Positions 54,199 through 63,975 of a DNA stretch of 64,000 nt are shown piece by piece. The notes under the pieces are model-generated. The model saw only the letters and a program-made list of their open reading frames with translations. It did no database searches and had not been told where the DNA came from. The position numbers were made by a program, and so were the translations under genes. The DNA lies in NCBI RefSeq assembly GCF_017876625.1, contig NZ_JAGIOH010000001.1, forward strand, positions 5,229,501 through 5,293,500. The letters are read 5' to 3'. Origin of the DNA: Streptomyces syringium (GTDB lineage Bacteria; Actinomycetota; Actinomycetes; Streptomycetales; Streptomycetaceae). Position 1 is the stretch's first letter; the number at the start of each line of letters is the position of its first letter.

Positions 54199-54845
54199 AG
54201 CTTTTCCTCCGACGCCTGTACGTACACCGTGCCGCTGCCGGACAGCTCCAGCTGGAAGCCCTCGCCCGAGCCGCGGCCGACCATCTCGCGCCAGCCGAGG
54301 GCGGTCGAGAGCTTGTTGCGGACGTCGCCGCGGTGGGCGACGTAGGCCTGCGGGTCGACGTGAATGGGGCGCTGCGGGGAGATGGGCAGCTCGATGAAGC
54401 CGCCGTGGGCCATCACCGCCACCGCGCCATGGCCCTTGAGGGTGGTGGTGAAGAGCCCCTGGCCGGTGACCTGGCCGCGCACCATGCCCATCACACCTCC
54501 CTGGGACCCCATGAACATCGTGCCTTGCTGGAGCGTGCCGTCGAAGGCGAGCAGCCGGTCGGCCTCGACGTAGAGGGTGTCGCCGGACAGCTCGATCACC
54601 GAGACGTGGTGGCCGCCGTGGCCGAACATGACCGTGCCGCTGCCTTCGACGGTCATCAGCGGGGTGGCCTCGTTGGCGATCCGGCGGCCGATCATCCCCA
54701 TGACGCCGCCCTGGCCGCCGGTGATGCTGGGGGTGAAGGAGACATCGCCCTGGTAGGCGAGCATCGCGCCGCGCTGGCTGAAGAGCCGCTGGCCCGGCAG
54801 GACGCTGGCTTCGACCATGCGCGAGTTCAGAAGCCGGAAGGGCAT
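54195..54845 (-). CDS. AIM24 family protein, second of three
   Basis: 216 residues, AIM24 fold: GAMLAYQGDVSF, GSGTVMFGHGGHHVSVIEL, DTLYVEADRLLAFDGTL, GQGLFTTTLKGHGAVAV and IHVDPQAYVAHRGDV. ATG 54845 shares one base with the stop of the first paralogue (TGATG). It lacks a signal peptide or membrane helix, so it is expected in the cytoplasm or at the inner membrane face. Confidence 0.85.
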   Translation of the reverse strand: MPFRLLNSRMVEASVLPGQRLFSQRGAMLAYQGDVSFTPSITGGQGGVMGMIGRRIANEATPLMTVEGSGTVMFGHGGHHVSVIELSGDTLYVEADRLLAFDGTLQQGTMFMGSQGGVMGMVRGQVTGQGLFTTTLKGHGAVAVMAHGGFIELPISPQRPIHVDPQAYVAHRGDVRNKLSTALGWREMVGRGSGEGFQLELSGSGTVYVQASEEKL

Positions 54846-55483
54846 CAGACGTCACCCCCGATGGTGTTGCGCTCGCTGGGTTGCACGTAGACGAGCCCCT
54901 CGCCCTCGAAGCGGATCTGGAAGGCCTCGCCGGAGCCCTCGCCCATGAACGTCCGGAAGTTCACCCCGGACTGGAAGTGCTGCTTGAGCTTGCCGGTGTG
55001 GGCGATGTACGCGCCGGGGTCGACCTGGAGCGGCATGTTCGGCGTCACCCGCAGGACGACGGCCGTGCCGGCCGACATGATCGCCGCCTGGCCGGAGCCC
55101 TCGACGGTGGTCGTGAACAGTCCGGTGCCCTGCGAGGCGCCGCGCAGACCGGTGAACGAGGTGCCCGTGCGGAGGCCGCTGTCCGTGCAGAGCAGATTGC
55201 TCGACTCGACGTACAACGTGTCGCCGTGCAGCGTGACGAGACTGATCTCGCTCGCGCGGTCGGCGAAGTAGCAGGTGCCGTGTCCCTTCACCTCCATGAC
55301 TTCCATCTGTTCGCCGGTGAGCCGACGGGTGACCATGCCGCGCAGGCCGTCACCGCCGCCGGTCATCTTCTTGAACGTCATCTCGCCCTCGTACGCGACC
55401 ATGGCGCCGTTCTTGGCCTTGACCGCGTCACCCGCCATGTCGACGGCGAGGACTTTGCTCCCTTGGAGCCGAAACTGAGCCAC
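54845..55483 (-). CDS. AIM24 family protein, first of three
   Basis: 212 residues with the same segments as its neighbour: GAMVAYEGEMTF, GHGTCYFADRASEISLVTL, DTLYVESSNLLCTDSGL, GTGLFTTTVEGSGQAAI and LQVDPGAYIAHTG. GTG 55483 gives MAQFRLQG; the frame upstream to 55528 lacks a good site. It starts the overlapping three-gene operon; the 242-bp region upstream is shared with the divergent DUF3817 gene. Confidence 0.85.
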   Translation of the reverse strand: MAQFRLQGSKVLAVDMAGDAVKAKNGAMVAYEGEMTFKKMTGGGDGLRGMVTRRLTGEQMEVMEVKGHGTCYFADRASEISLVTLHGDTLYVESSNLLCTDSGLRTGTSFTGLRGASQGTGLFTTTVEGSGQAAIMSAGTAVVLRVTPNMPLQVDPGAYIAHTGKLKQHFQSGVNFRTFMGEGSGEAFQIRFEGEGLVYVQPSERNTIGGDV

Positions 55484-55548
55484 GGACCAGACGCTAGCGG
55501 CAGGACATACCCCTCCAACAGGCCCCATGGTCCCGGAACCGGTCCGAA

Positions 55549-55581
55549 GAAGTCCCGGAGAAGTCCCGGAGAAGGCCCGGA
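55549..55581. repeat. Three 11-bp tandem repeats in a divergent promoter region
   Basis: GAAGTCCCGGA twice, then GAAGGCCCGGA, head to tail, 66 bp upstream of the first AIM24 gene. An 11-bp period places each copy on nearly the same DNA face, so they could be an iterated protein site. Confidence 0.6.
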
Positions 55582-55725
55582 GGAAGATCGTCGGGAGTCG
55601 CGAGGGCGCCTCCGGCGGACCCGGCGGGCTTGATCAACTCGCGAGCTGCAACAATGGGGTGGTTTGTGAATGCCGTCACAAGCCGTAGCTGATCCGCCAC
55701 TCGCTTACAGAAGGTGCGTGCCCCC

Positions 55726-56070
55726 GTGGACATGACGACCGCATCCGCCCTGCGCCGACTCCGCCTGGTCTCCGCCCCGGAGGCTGTCTCCTTCCTCCTG
55801 CTGCTGCTCTGCTCGGTGCTCAAGCGGACCACGGACTTCAACGCGGTGCCCGTGATGGGCGCCGTGCACGGCGTGCTGTTCGTGATCTACGTACTCTTCT
55901 GGCTGGACGCCTGGAACAAGACCAAGTGGGGCCTGAAGACCGCCGCCCTCTACTTCGTCCTCTCCGTCCTGCCGACCGGTGGCTTCTTCGCCGACCGCAT
56001 GCTGCGCCGTGAGGCCGAGGCGAGCGTCATCGCCGCCCGCGCCCGCAAGGAAGGCGTGGTCAACGCATGA
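55726..56070 (+). CDS. DUF3817 integral membrane protein (paralogue 1)
   Basis: 114 residues with three transmembrane helices and the family lead LRLVSAPEAVSFLLLLL...VHGVLFVIYV; basic C-terminus. GTG 55726 lies 11 nt after AGAAGG; GTG 55714 and ATG 55732 are alternatives. Its stop overlaps the next ATG (ATGA). A second DUF3817 gene is at 61788. Confidence 0.85.
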   Translation: MDMTTASALRRLRLVSAPEAVSFLLLLLCSVLKRTTDFNAVPVMGAVHGVLFVIYVLFWLDAWNKTKWGLKTAALYFVLSVLPTGGFFADRMLRREAEASVIAARARKEGVVNA

Positions 56071-56363
56071 TCGTCGCCTTCTCCGTCTCGCCGCTGGGCG
56101 TGGGTGAGGACGTCGGCGAGTACGTGGCCGACGCGGTGCGCGTGGTGCGCGAGTCCGGACTGCCGAACCGCACGGACGCGATGTTCACGTCCATCGAGGG
56201 CGAGTGGGACGAGGTCATGGACGTCGTCAAGCGCGCGGTGGCCGCCGTCGAGGCGCGGTGCGGGCGGGTGTCGCTCGTATTGAAGGCGGACATCCGGCCG
56301 GGCGTGACGAACGGACTGACGTCGAAGGTCGACACGGTGGAGCGGTACCTCTCCGAGGGGTGA
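56067..56363 (+). CDS. MTH1187 family thiamine-binding protein (DUF77)
   Basis: 98-residue ferredoxin-like fold protein: MIVAFSVSPLGVGEDVGEYV, then TDAMFTSIEGEWDEVMDVVKRA and a final KADIRPG segment, as in MTH1187/YkoF-type proteins that bind thiamine or its precursors. It is coupled to the DUF3817 gene upstream. Confidence 0.88.
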   Translation: MIVAFSVSPLGVGEDVGEYVADAVRVVRESGLPNRTDAMFTSIEGEWDEVMDVVKRAVAAVEARCGRVSLVLKADIRPGVTNGLTSKVDTVERYLSEG

Positions 56364-56376
56364 CCCCGGCACGACA

Positions 56377-56424
56377 ACGGCCCGGCCCGGGACGCGCACC
56401 TGCGCGCGTCCCGGGCCGGGCCGT
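56377..56424. terminator. Strong terminator between convergent genes
   Basis: Perfect 21-bp stem (56377-56397/56404-56424) with a 6-nt loop, followed by TTTTT on the + strand. It is the best intrinsic terminator in the window, for the thiamine-binding gene and probably also the opposing hydrolase gene. Confidence 0.95.
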
Positions 56425-56436
56425 TTTTCTGCCGGG

Positions 56437-57996
56437 TCAGTCGCGCTCGCACGTGGTGTCGGCCTTGGGCAGGTCGCCGGTCAGCAAGTAGTCGTTGACC
56501 GCCTTGTTGGCGCAGGCGTTGGGGTAGTAACCGAACACGGCGTGGGTCCGTACGGGGACGGTCACGAGCTTGGAGCCGCGCATCGCCTTGTGCATGCCGA
56601 GGCCCTGTTCGTAGGTGGTGCGGGTATCGCCGGTGGCCTGGAGCTGGAGGGCCGGGACGGTGTTGTCGATCTCGGTGCGCCGCTCGCGCGGCTTGTGCTT
56701 CCACCAGCCGCACGGCATCGGGGCATTGACGAGCGGGCCGAAGACCGGCTGCGTGCGGCGGACCCGCTCGATGGTCTTGCGGTAGCTCTCGGGGTCGCCC
56801 GGCATCGTGGTGTCCGCGCAGAGGACGGCGAGCTGCGAGGCGTAGTCGGGCCCGGTGCCGGTCTCGTCGGCGCCGGTGCGGAACGCGGCGGCCAGCAGGC
56901 CGGCCAGCCGCTCGGTCGGCTCGACCTTCTTGCCCGCCGCGGCGTCGGCGAGCTGCCGCAGGATGGCGGCGTACTCCTTGTTGTCGAAGTCGTCCGTGCC
57001 CATGGCGAAGAGGATGAACGGCAGGGTCTGCGCATCGAGCCGGTACCCACCGATGGCGATCGGGCGCTCGGCGGCCCGGCGCACCAGGCCCTCGGCCGTG
57101 GCGCGCACGGCCGCGGGCGTCTTCCCCAGGTGGTAGACCGCGTCCCGAGGGGCGGCCCAGGCGGCAAGGTCGTCCAGTGCCTTCTCATTGGCCGGACCCA
57201 GCGCCTGGATCGTCGCGCGGCCGTACGTGCGGGGATCCAGGGCGCTGTCGAGGACCAGCCGGTCCACCCTGCCCGGGAACATCTGCGCGTACACGGCGCC
57301 CAAGTAGGTGCCGTAGGACTGGCCGAACCACGAGGTCTTCCGCTCGCGCAGGGCACCGCGCACGATGTCCACATCGCGGGCGATGTTGCGCGTGGAGTAG
57401 TGCCGCAGTGAGTCGCCGTACTTGGCGTCGCACTTGGCGGCGTCGCCGATGGCCTGCTTCGTGACCCGGTCGAACGAGGCACGGTCGAAGCCGGTGCCCC
57501 GCATCCAGCTGAGGCTGTTCAGCCCGCAGTCGAGCGGTTCGCTCTTGCCCAGGCCGCGGGTGTCCATGCCGATGACGTCGTACGCCGCCGCCACCTGCGG
57601 GGTCATCTTGGTGCGCAGCATGGCGGGGAAGTCCAGGCCACGGCCGCCGGGGCCGCCGGGGTTGGTCTGGATGATGCCCCGGCGCGCGGTGCGGGGACCG
57701 GTGGCCTTGATCCGGGAGACGGCGAGGGAGAGGGTGCGGCCGTCGGGAGCGGCGTAGTCGAGCGGCACGGTGACCTTCGCGCACTCGGTCCCGGACTTCG
57801 CCAGGGCCGGGGCCTCGCACGGCCCCCATAAGAGGTCCTGCCGGTAGAAGCGGTCGAGCGCCTCGGTGGCAGCGGGGGCCGCGGACGTGCCCGGCTTCGA
57901 CGCGGACTGCGGCTGGTCGGCGCGGGCTTCCGCGGACCCCGCGAGGACGAGGACGGCCAGGGTCGCGGCGGTCGCCGCGGTCAGGGGGGTGTTCAT
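56437..57996 (-). CDS. Secreted alpha/beta hydrolase (tripeptidyl aminopeptidase-like)
   Basis: 519 residues: signal peptide (1 to ~25), then an alpha/beta hydrolase of the SlpD/Tap aminopeptidase group. The oxyanion region is TNPGGPGGRGLDF, the nucleophile serine lies in WFGQSYGTYLG, and the C-terminal TAP-like domain ends with the catalytic histidine segment RTHAVFGYYPNACAN. It likely trims peptides outside the cell. ATG 57996; the earlier frame start at 58044 is not needed. Confidence 0.9.
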   Translation of the reverse strand: MNTPLTAATAATLAVLVLAGSAEARADQPQSASKPGTSAAPAATEALDRFYRQDLLWGPCEAPALAKSGTECAKVTVPLDYAAPDGRTLSLAVSRIKATGPRTARRGIIQTNPGGPGGRGLDFPAMLRTKMTPQVAAAYDVIGMDTRGLGKSEPLDCGLNSLSWMRGTGFDRASFDRVTKQAIGDAAKCDAKYGDSLRHYSTRNIARDVDIVRGALRERKTSWFGQSYGTYLGAVYAQMFPGRVDRLVLDSALDPRTYGRATIQALGPANEKALDDLAAWAAPRDAVYHLGKTPAAVRATAEGLVRRAAERPIAIGGYRLDAQTLPFILFAMGTDDFDNKEYAAILRQLADAAAGKKVEPTERLAGLLAAAFRTGADETGTGPDYASQLAVLCADTTMPGDPESYRKTIERVRRTQPVFGPLVNAPMPCGWWKHKPRERRTEIDNTVPALQLQATGDTRTTYEQGLGMHKAMRGSKLVTVPVRTHAVFGYYPNACANKAVNDYLLTGDLPKADTTCERD

Positions 57997-58113
57997 GGCC
58001 ACCAACCTAGGAATCGCGCGACCGCGTTCCCACGGGACCAGCACCCGGGTGTGATCGGGGGGAATCCCCCCGAAGTACGGGAGGCTCCCTCCAGGCCCCG
58101 GTGGCCCCGCCTG

Positions 58114-59097
58114 TCACCTTCCCGCCAGCGCCATGCCCAGGGGCGTGCGTTCGTACAGGACCTGGTGGCCGTGGCGGCGGGACGTCAGGAGGCCGGCGGC
58201 CCGCAGCACCGACAGGTGGGCGGAGACCGACGACAGGGCGAGGCCGTGGCGGTGGGCCAGGGCGGTGGTGGAGGCGGGCTCGTCCAGGGCGGACAGGACG
58301 GCGGCGCGGTTCGGGCCGAGCAGACGGACGAGCGCGTCCGACGTCTCCGCGTCCGGCTCGGCCCACAGGCCGCCGATGCCGCGCGCCGGATAGATCACGG
58401 TCGCCTGCCAGGGCGCGTCGAAACCACCGATCACCTCCGGCCACGCGAAGACGCTCGGCACCAGCATCAGCCCCTGGCCGCCCAGTTCACGGACGTGATC
58501 ACCGCGATTGGTGATCGTGAGGGTGCCGTCCGACCAGATCAGCCGCGGGTGCAGATCCGCGAAGAGCCGCTCCAGGCCGCCTTCCGCCAGTCGCCGCGTA
58601 TGGAAGGCGACATCGGCTTCCAGCAGGGCGCGCAGCCGCGGCCAGTCCGGGGCGAGCAGCGTGAGCCAGGCCCGCTCCAGCAGACCGGTCAGCTCGGCGA
58701 GGGCGCGCCCGGGGGCGGCCAGCAGCGCCCGGCCGTGCGCGGATTCGGCCGCGCCCGGGGTGTCGGCCAGGGACCGGGCCAGCTCGGCGCGGACGACTGC
58801 CGGGTCGGTTGCCCGTACGCGCGTCAGCTCGTCCTCGAACGACGACAGGGGGCCGATGGGCGGCGGGCAGAGGAAGTCCGGGTGGTAGCCGCCGGAAGCG
58901 GCGGGGGCGAGCAGCGCCATCTGCGCGAGGTCCAGCCGGCCGACCGCCTCCCGCATCCGGCGCAGCCACGGCAGGTGGTAGCCGTGCCGCTCCGGGCGCA
59001 GCAGCGTGTACAGCGCCTGATGGGTCTCCCACAGCGGGGAGATCCCGAACCGGCAGCGCAGCAGATCGCCGGCTCCGAACCGCATATGGAAAGGCAT
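58114..59097 (-). CDS. ArsR-type winged-helix regulator (DUF5937-like)
   Basis: 327 residues. The long N-terminal part (MPFHMRFGAGDLLRCRFGISPLWE) is the DUF5937-type domain and the C-terminal ~80 residues form an ArsR-like winged helix (AVLSALDEPASTTALAHRHGLALSSVSAHLSVLRAAGLL). The HTH at the C-terminus is the reverse of the usual ArsR order but normal for this group. ATG 59097. Divergent from the MFS transporter 68 bp away, which it probably controls. Confidence 0.82.
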   Translation of the reverse strand: MPFHMRFGAGDLLRCRFGISPLWETHQALYTLLRPERHGYHLPWLRRMREAVGRLDLAQMALLAPAASGGYHPDFLCPPPIGPLSSFEDELTRVRATDPAVVRAELARSLADTPGAAESAHGRALLAAPGRALAELTGLLERAWLTLLAPDWPRLRALLEADVAFHTRRLAEGGLERLFADLHPRLIWSDGTLTITNRGDHVRELGGQGLMLVPSVFAWPEVIGGFDAPWQATVIYPARGIGGLWAEPDAETSDALVRLLGPNRAAVLSALDEPASTTALAHRHGLALSSVSAHLSVLRAAGLLTSRRHGHQVLYERTPLGMALAGR

Positions 59098-59165
59098 CTC
59101 GGTCTTTCTTTCGGATCCAGCCGAAACACTAGTTCCCGTCGGTCGGCCTCGGCACGCTGACCGGC

Positions 59166-60377
59166 ATGTCTTCCGCCCCTGCCGTCGCCCCGGCCGGCTA
59201 CGCCGCCGTCTTCGCCGTGCGCGAGTTCCGAACCGTCTTCGCCGCCCATCTGCTGTCCCTGCTCGGCATCGTCGTCGGGGAGATCGCGCTGTCCGTGCTC
59301 GTCTACCGGCTGACCGGATCGCCGATGCTGACCGCGCTGACCTTCGCACTCGGCTTCCTGCCGTATGTCGCGGGCGGCACGCTGCTGTCCGGCATAGCCG
59401 ACCGGTATCCCGCCCGGCGGGTGCTGGTGGTCTGCGACCTGGTGTGCGCCGGGGCCGCCGCGACCATGGCGCTGCCCGCGACACCGATCGCCGGGCTGCT
59501 CGCCCTGCGCTGCGTCCTCGCCGCCGTCGCCCCCGTCTTCGGCGGGACCAGGGCGGCCACCCTGGGCGACATCCTCGGCGAGGGCGAACTCTTCGTCCTG
59601 GGGCGCTCGCTGATCCGGATCGTCTCGCAGGGCGCGCAGCTCGCCGGGTTCGCGGCGGGCGGCGTGCTGCTGACGGTGGCGTCGCCGCGTGAGGTGCTGG
59701 TGGCCACGGTCGCCGGGTTCCTGGGCTCGGCGGCGCTGCTGCGCTTCGGGACGCGGCGGCGGCCGTCGCGTACGGGCGCGGGCGGGGCGCTGGTGAAGTC
59801 CTCGCTGTCCGGCGCCCGGCAGCTCTTCGCCGACCGGCGCATCCGGGCGTTGCTGCTGCTGTCCTGGGTGCCGCCGTTCCTCCTCGTCGCCCCGGAGGCC
59901 CTCGCGGCGCCGTACGCGGACGCGATCGGGGTGGGGCCGGTGGGCCTGGGGCTGCTGATGTGCGGGATGCCGGTGGGCTCGATCGTGGGGGAGATGCTCG
60001 CGGGGTCGGTGCTCAGCGCGCGGGGCCGGGAGCGGATCACCTTGCCGGTGGCGGCGACGGCCCTGCTGCCGTTCCTCGCGTACGCCTTCCGCCCGTCCCT
60101 GGGCTGGGCCCTGCTGATCGTGGCGCTGGCCGGCACGGGCATGGCGTACACGCTGGGCCTGGACCAGTGGTTCATCGCGGCCGTGCCGGAAGAGCTGCGC
60201 GGGCGGGCGATGACGCTCCAGACGGCCGGGATGATGACGATCCAGGGCCTGGGCATGGCACTCGCGGGCGTGGCCGCGGAGTTCGCGCCGGTGCACGCGG
60301 TGGTGGCGGGGGTGGGGCTGCTCGGGACGGTGGCAGTGGGTGGCGTGGTGCGGCTTGTCGTACGCTCGGCTGCCTGA
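59166..60377 (+). CDS. MFS transporter
   Basis: 403 residues with about eleven to twelve transmembrane helices and the MFS loop motif after helix 2 (GIADRYPARRVLVV). It is similar to macrolide/drug efflux-type MFS proteins. ATG 59166. It shares a short divergent promoter region with the ArsR-type regulator, a common efflux/regulator arrangement. Confidence 0.85.
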   Translation: MSSAPAVAPAGYAAVFAVREFRTVFAAHLLSLLGIVVGEIALSVLVYRLTGSPMLTALTFALGFLPYVAGGTLLSGIADRYPARRVLVVCDLVCAGAAATMALPATPIAGLLALRCVLAAVAPVFGGTRAATLGDILGEGELFVLGRSLIRIVSQGAQLAGFAAGGVLLTVASPREVLVATVAGFLGSAALLRFGTRRRPSRTGAGGALVKSSLSGARQLFADRRIRALLLLSWVPPFLLVAPEALAAPYADAIGVGPVGLGLLMCGMPVGSIVGEMLAGSVLSARGRERITLPVAATALLPFLAYAFRPSLGWALLIVALAGTGMAYTLGLDQWFIAAVPEELRGRAMTLQTAGMMTIQGLGMALAGVAAEFAPVHAVVAGVGLLGTVAVGGVVRLVVRSAA

Positions 60378-60409
60378 TCAAGATCGAATCAACCGGGGGA
60401 GTGGACCGG

Positions 60410-60754
60410 ATGCTGGATTTCCTGAGCGGTAACGGCGGTAAGAAGACCGGGCTCGAGCACGAGGTCCTCGTGCTGCGCGACAGCGAGGCGATCGCCGCCG
60501 CGATACGCGAGGCACTGGCCGGTGCGAGTGACGAGGAGCGGCCGGGCCTGGAGCGTGCCGCCGCGATCGTCGCCGAGCACGGGGGCCGCCCCGAGGCGGA
60601 GGCCCGTGTGGAGTGGGTGCGGGGTGTCCTCGCGGCGGCGGGAGTGGACCCGGTCAAGCACGAGGTCCGCGCGGTCAAGGCGGTACGGGACGCGGAGCGG
60701 GGCCTGAGCCTGCGCGCGGCGGTGGAGCTGGTGAACGAGGTCAAGTCGAAGTAG
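60410..60754 (+). CDS. Small protein with L7/L12 C-terminal-like end
   Basis: 114 residues: a short flexible lead (MLDFLSGNGGKKTG), a helical middle, and a final segment VKAVRDAERGLSLRAAVELVNEVK that resembles the C-terminal domain of ribosomal L7/L12 (the helix contacting translation factors). ATG 60410 is 9 nt from GGGGGAG; GTG 60401 directly touches it. The function is unknown; it may be a stand-alone bL12-type domain. Confidence 0.6.
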   Translation: MLDFLSGNGGKKTGLEHEVLVLRDSEAIAAAIREALAGASDEERPGLERAAAIVAEHGGRPEAEARVEWVRGVLAAAGVDPVKHEVRAVKAVRDAERGLSLRAAVELVNEVKSK

Positions 60755-60777
60755 CAACCGTGGGTTGTGAACTGGGT

Positions 60778-60840
60778 GCACCACCGCTGCGCGGCGGTGT
60801 CCTCAATCGCCGGACGGGCTGGTTTTGGCTGAGCTCAGCC
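60778..60840. repeat. Dispersed palindromic intergenic element, copy 3 (half element)
   Basis: Left flank and left arm are the same as copies 1 and 2 (GCTGCGCGGCGGTGTCCTC onward), with the central GGCTGAGCTCAGCC intact (60827-60840), but the right arm has decayed into unrelated sequence. It lies between two co-directional genes. Confidence 0.85.
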
Positions 60841-60949
60841 GATGCCGGCCCGTGACGACGAGCCGCAGCCGCAGCCGAAGACTCGGCAAGCGCGTCCGGA
60901 GTGCGAGATACCGGCGACCAGGATATGGCCGCCGGGTAGGCTCGATGCC

Positions 60950-61471
60950 GTGCCGAAGCCCCTCAGCCTCCCCTTCGATCCCATCGCCCGAGCCGACGAG
61001 CTCTGGAAGCAGCGTTGGGGATCCGTGCCGTCCATGGCCGCGATCACCTCGATCATGCGCGCCCAGCAGATCCTGCTCGGCCAGGTCGACGCGGTCGTCA
61101 AGCCGTACGGGCTGACGTTCGCGCGCTACGAGGCCCTGGTGCTGCTCACGTTCAGCAAGGCGGGCGAGCTGCCGATGTCCAAGATCGGCGAGCGGCTGAT
61201 GGTCCACCCGACCTCGGTCACCAACACCGTCGACCGGCTGGTGACCGCCGGCTTCGTCGACAAGCGGCCCAACCCCAACGACGGGCGCGGCACGCTCGCC
61301 TCGATCACCGAAAAGGGCCGCGAGGTCGTCGAGTCGGCCACGCGCGATCTGATGGCCATGGACTTCGGGCTCGGCGCGTACGACGCGGAGGAGTGCACGG
61401 AGATCTTCACGATGTTGCGGCCGCTGCGGGTCGCCGCGAACGACTTCGAGGACGCCCCCGCCGAGGACTAG
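60950..61471 (+). CDS. MarR family transcriptional regulator
   Basis: 173 residues with a MarR winged helix (LTFARYEALVLLTFSKAGELPMSKIGERLMVHPTSVTNTVDRLV, wing KRPNPNDGRGTLASIT). GTG 60950 gives MPKPLSLPFDP, a conserved streptomycete N-terminus; the frame upstream reaches into the repeat. It sits before a DUF3817 gene and icmA on the same strand, so it may regulate fatty-acyl or icm genes, by inference only. Confidence 0.85.
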   Translation: MPKPLSLPFDPIARADELWKQRWGSVPSMAAITSIMRAQQILLGQVDAVVKPYGLTFARYEALVLLTFSKAGELPMSKIGERLMVHPTSVTNTVDRLVTAGFVDKRPNPNDGRGTLASITEKGREVVESATRDLMAMDFGLGAYDAEECTEIFTMLRPLRVAANDFEDAPAED

Positions 61472-61474
61472 CGT

Positions 61475-61659
61475 CTGGCCGGCGGATCTCCGCGGATCAG
61501 GGAGCGGCTTGGGGGCACCCCTCCAGCGATGGCCGGGGGAGCGTGCGTGCGCTCGCATGGCGGAGGACCGTCGTCGCACCCGGCGTGCTCCCACGACTTT
61601 CGACAACGCGGCGGGCGCGCGCGCCGGGCATCGGGAGCCCGCGAAGATCCGCCGGACAG
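61475..61659. repeat. Inverted-repeat-bounded intergenic element, 185 bp
   Basis: Ends are 15-nt inverted repeats with one mismatch (CTGGCCGGCGGATCT at 61475-61489; AGATCCGCCGGACAG at 61645-61659). The inside has further paired blocks (GGGGGAGCGTG / CGTGCTCCCA). No transposase or coding sequence. A similar end sequence CTGTCCGGCGGATC stands at 3421-3434 beside palindromic element copy 1. Confidence 0.6.
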
Positions 61660-61787
61660 GACGTGGCGCGGCGCAGCCGAAGGGGCGGCGAAGATCGCCC
61701 CGGAACGTGGCGTTACGCTCGACTACTGCCGCGGTCTTCCGCCCCGGGAGGCGGCTGCTCCGAGACGGTAATGCGAGGAACCCCTCA

Positions 61788-62123
61788 GTGAAGAAGAGCG
61801 TGCTGACCCGCTACCGCGTGATGGCATACGTCACGGGTGTGCTGCTGGTCCTGCTGACGATCGGCGTCATCGCCAAGTACCTGCTCACGATGGACGGCGC
61901 GGACGGTTTCGTCAGCCTCGTCGGCATCGCGCACGGCTGGCTCTACGTCCTCTACCTGATCTTCGCCTTCGACATGGGCTCCAAGGCCAAGTGGTCGTTC
62001 GGCAAGCTCGTGTGGGTGCTGCTCGCGGGCACCATCCCCACGGCCGCGTTCTTCGTCGAGCGCAAGGTCGCCCGGGAACTGGAGCCGCTGATCGAGGGCA
62101 CCGCGGAGCCGGTCGGCGCCTGA
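61788..62123 (+). CDS. DUF3817 integral membrane protein (paralogue 2)
   Basis: 111 residues with three transmembrane helices (VTGVLLVLLTIGVIAKYLL, VGIAHGWLYVLYLIFAFDM, LVWVLLAGTIPTAAFFVE), the same layout as the protein at 55726. GTG 61788 follows GAGGAA. Function unknown. Confidence 0.85.
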   Translation: MKKSVLTRYRVMAYVTGVLLVLLTIGVIAKYLLTMDGADGFVSLVGIAHGWLYVLYLIFAFDMGSKAKWSFGKLVWVLLAGTIPTAAFFVERKVARELEPLIEGTAEPVGA

Positions 62124-62158
62124 CCGCCGCCGCTCCTCGGCACGACTCCACACACCGC

Positions 62159-62187
62159 CGCCCCGGACAAGCCTTGTGTCCGGGGCG
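62159..62187. terminator. Terminator after DUF3817 paralogue 2
   Basis: Perfect 11-bp stem (CGCCCCGGACA / TGTCCGGGGCG) with a 7-nt loop, followed by TTT. Confidence 0.8.
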
Positions 62188-62200
62188 TTTGTGCGCGACC

Positions 62201-62224
62201 ATTTACTAGGACGTCCTAGTAAAT
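62201..62224. promoter_or_regulatory. 24-nt perfect palindrome upstream of icmA
   Basis: Perfect dyad with core ACTAGGACGTCCTAGT flanked by ATTT/AAAT, 47 bp before the icmA ATG and just after a terminator. AT-rich ends and position fit a dimeric repressor operator over or near the promoter. No regulator is adjacent except the MarR gene at 60950. Confidence 0.75.
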
Positions 62225-62271
62225 CTGGCCCCGCGAGGCGGCGGGCAGCGCGAGAGGCGGCAGGCAGCGTT

Positions 62272-63975
<1,704 letters not shown>

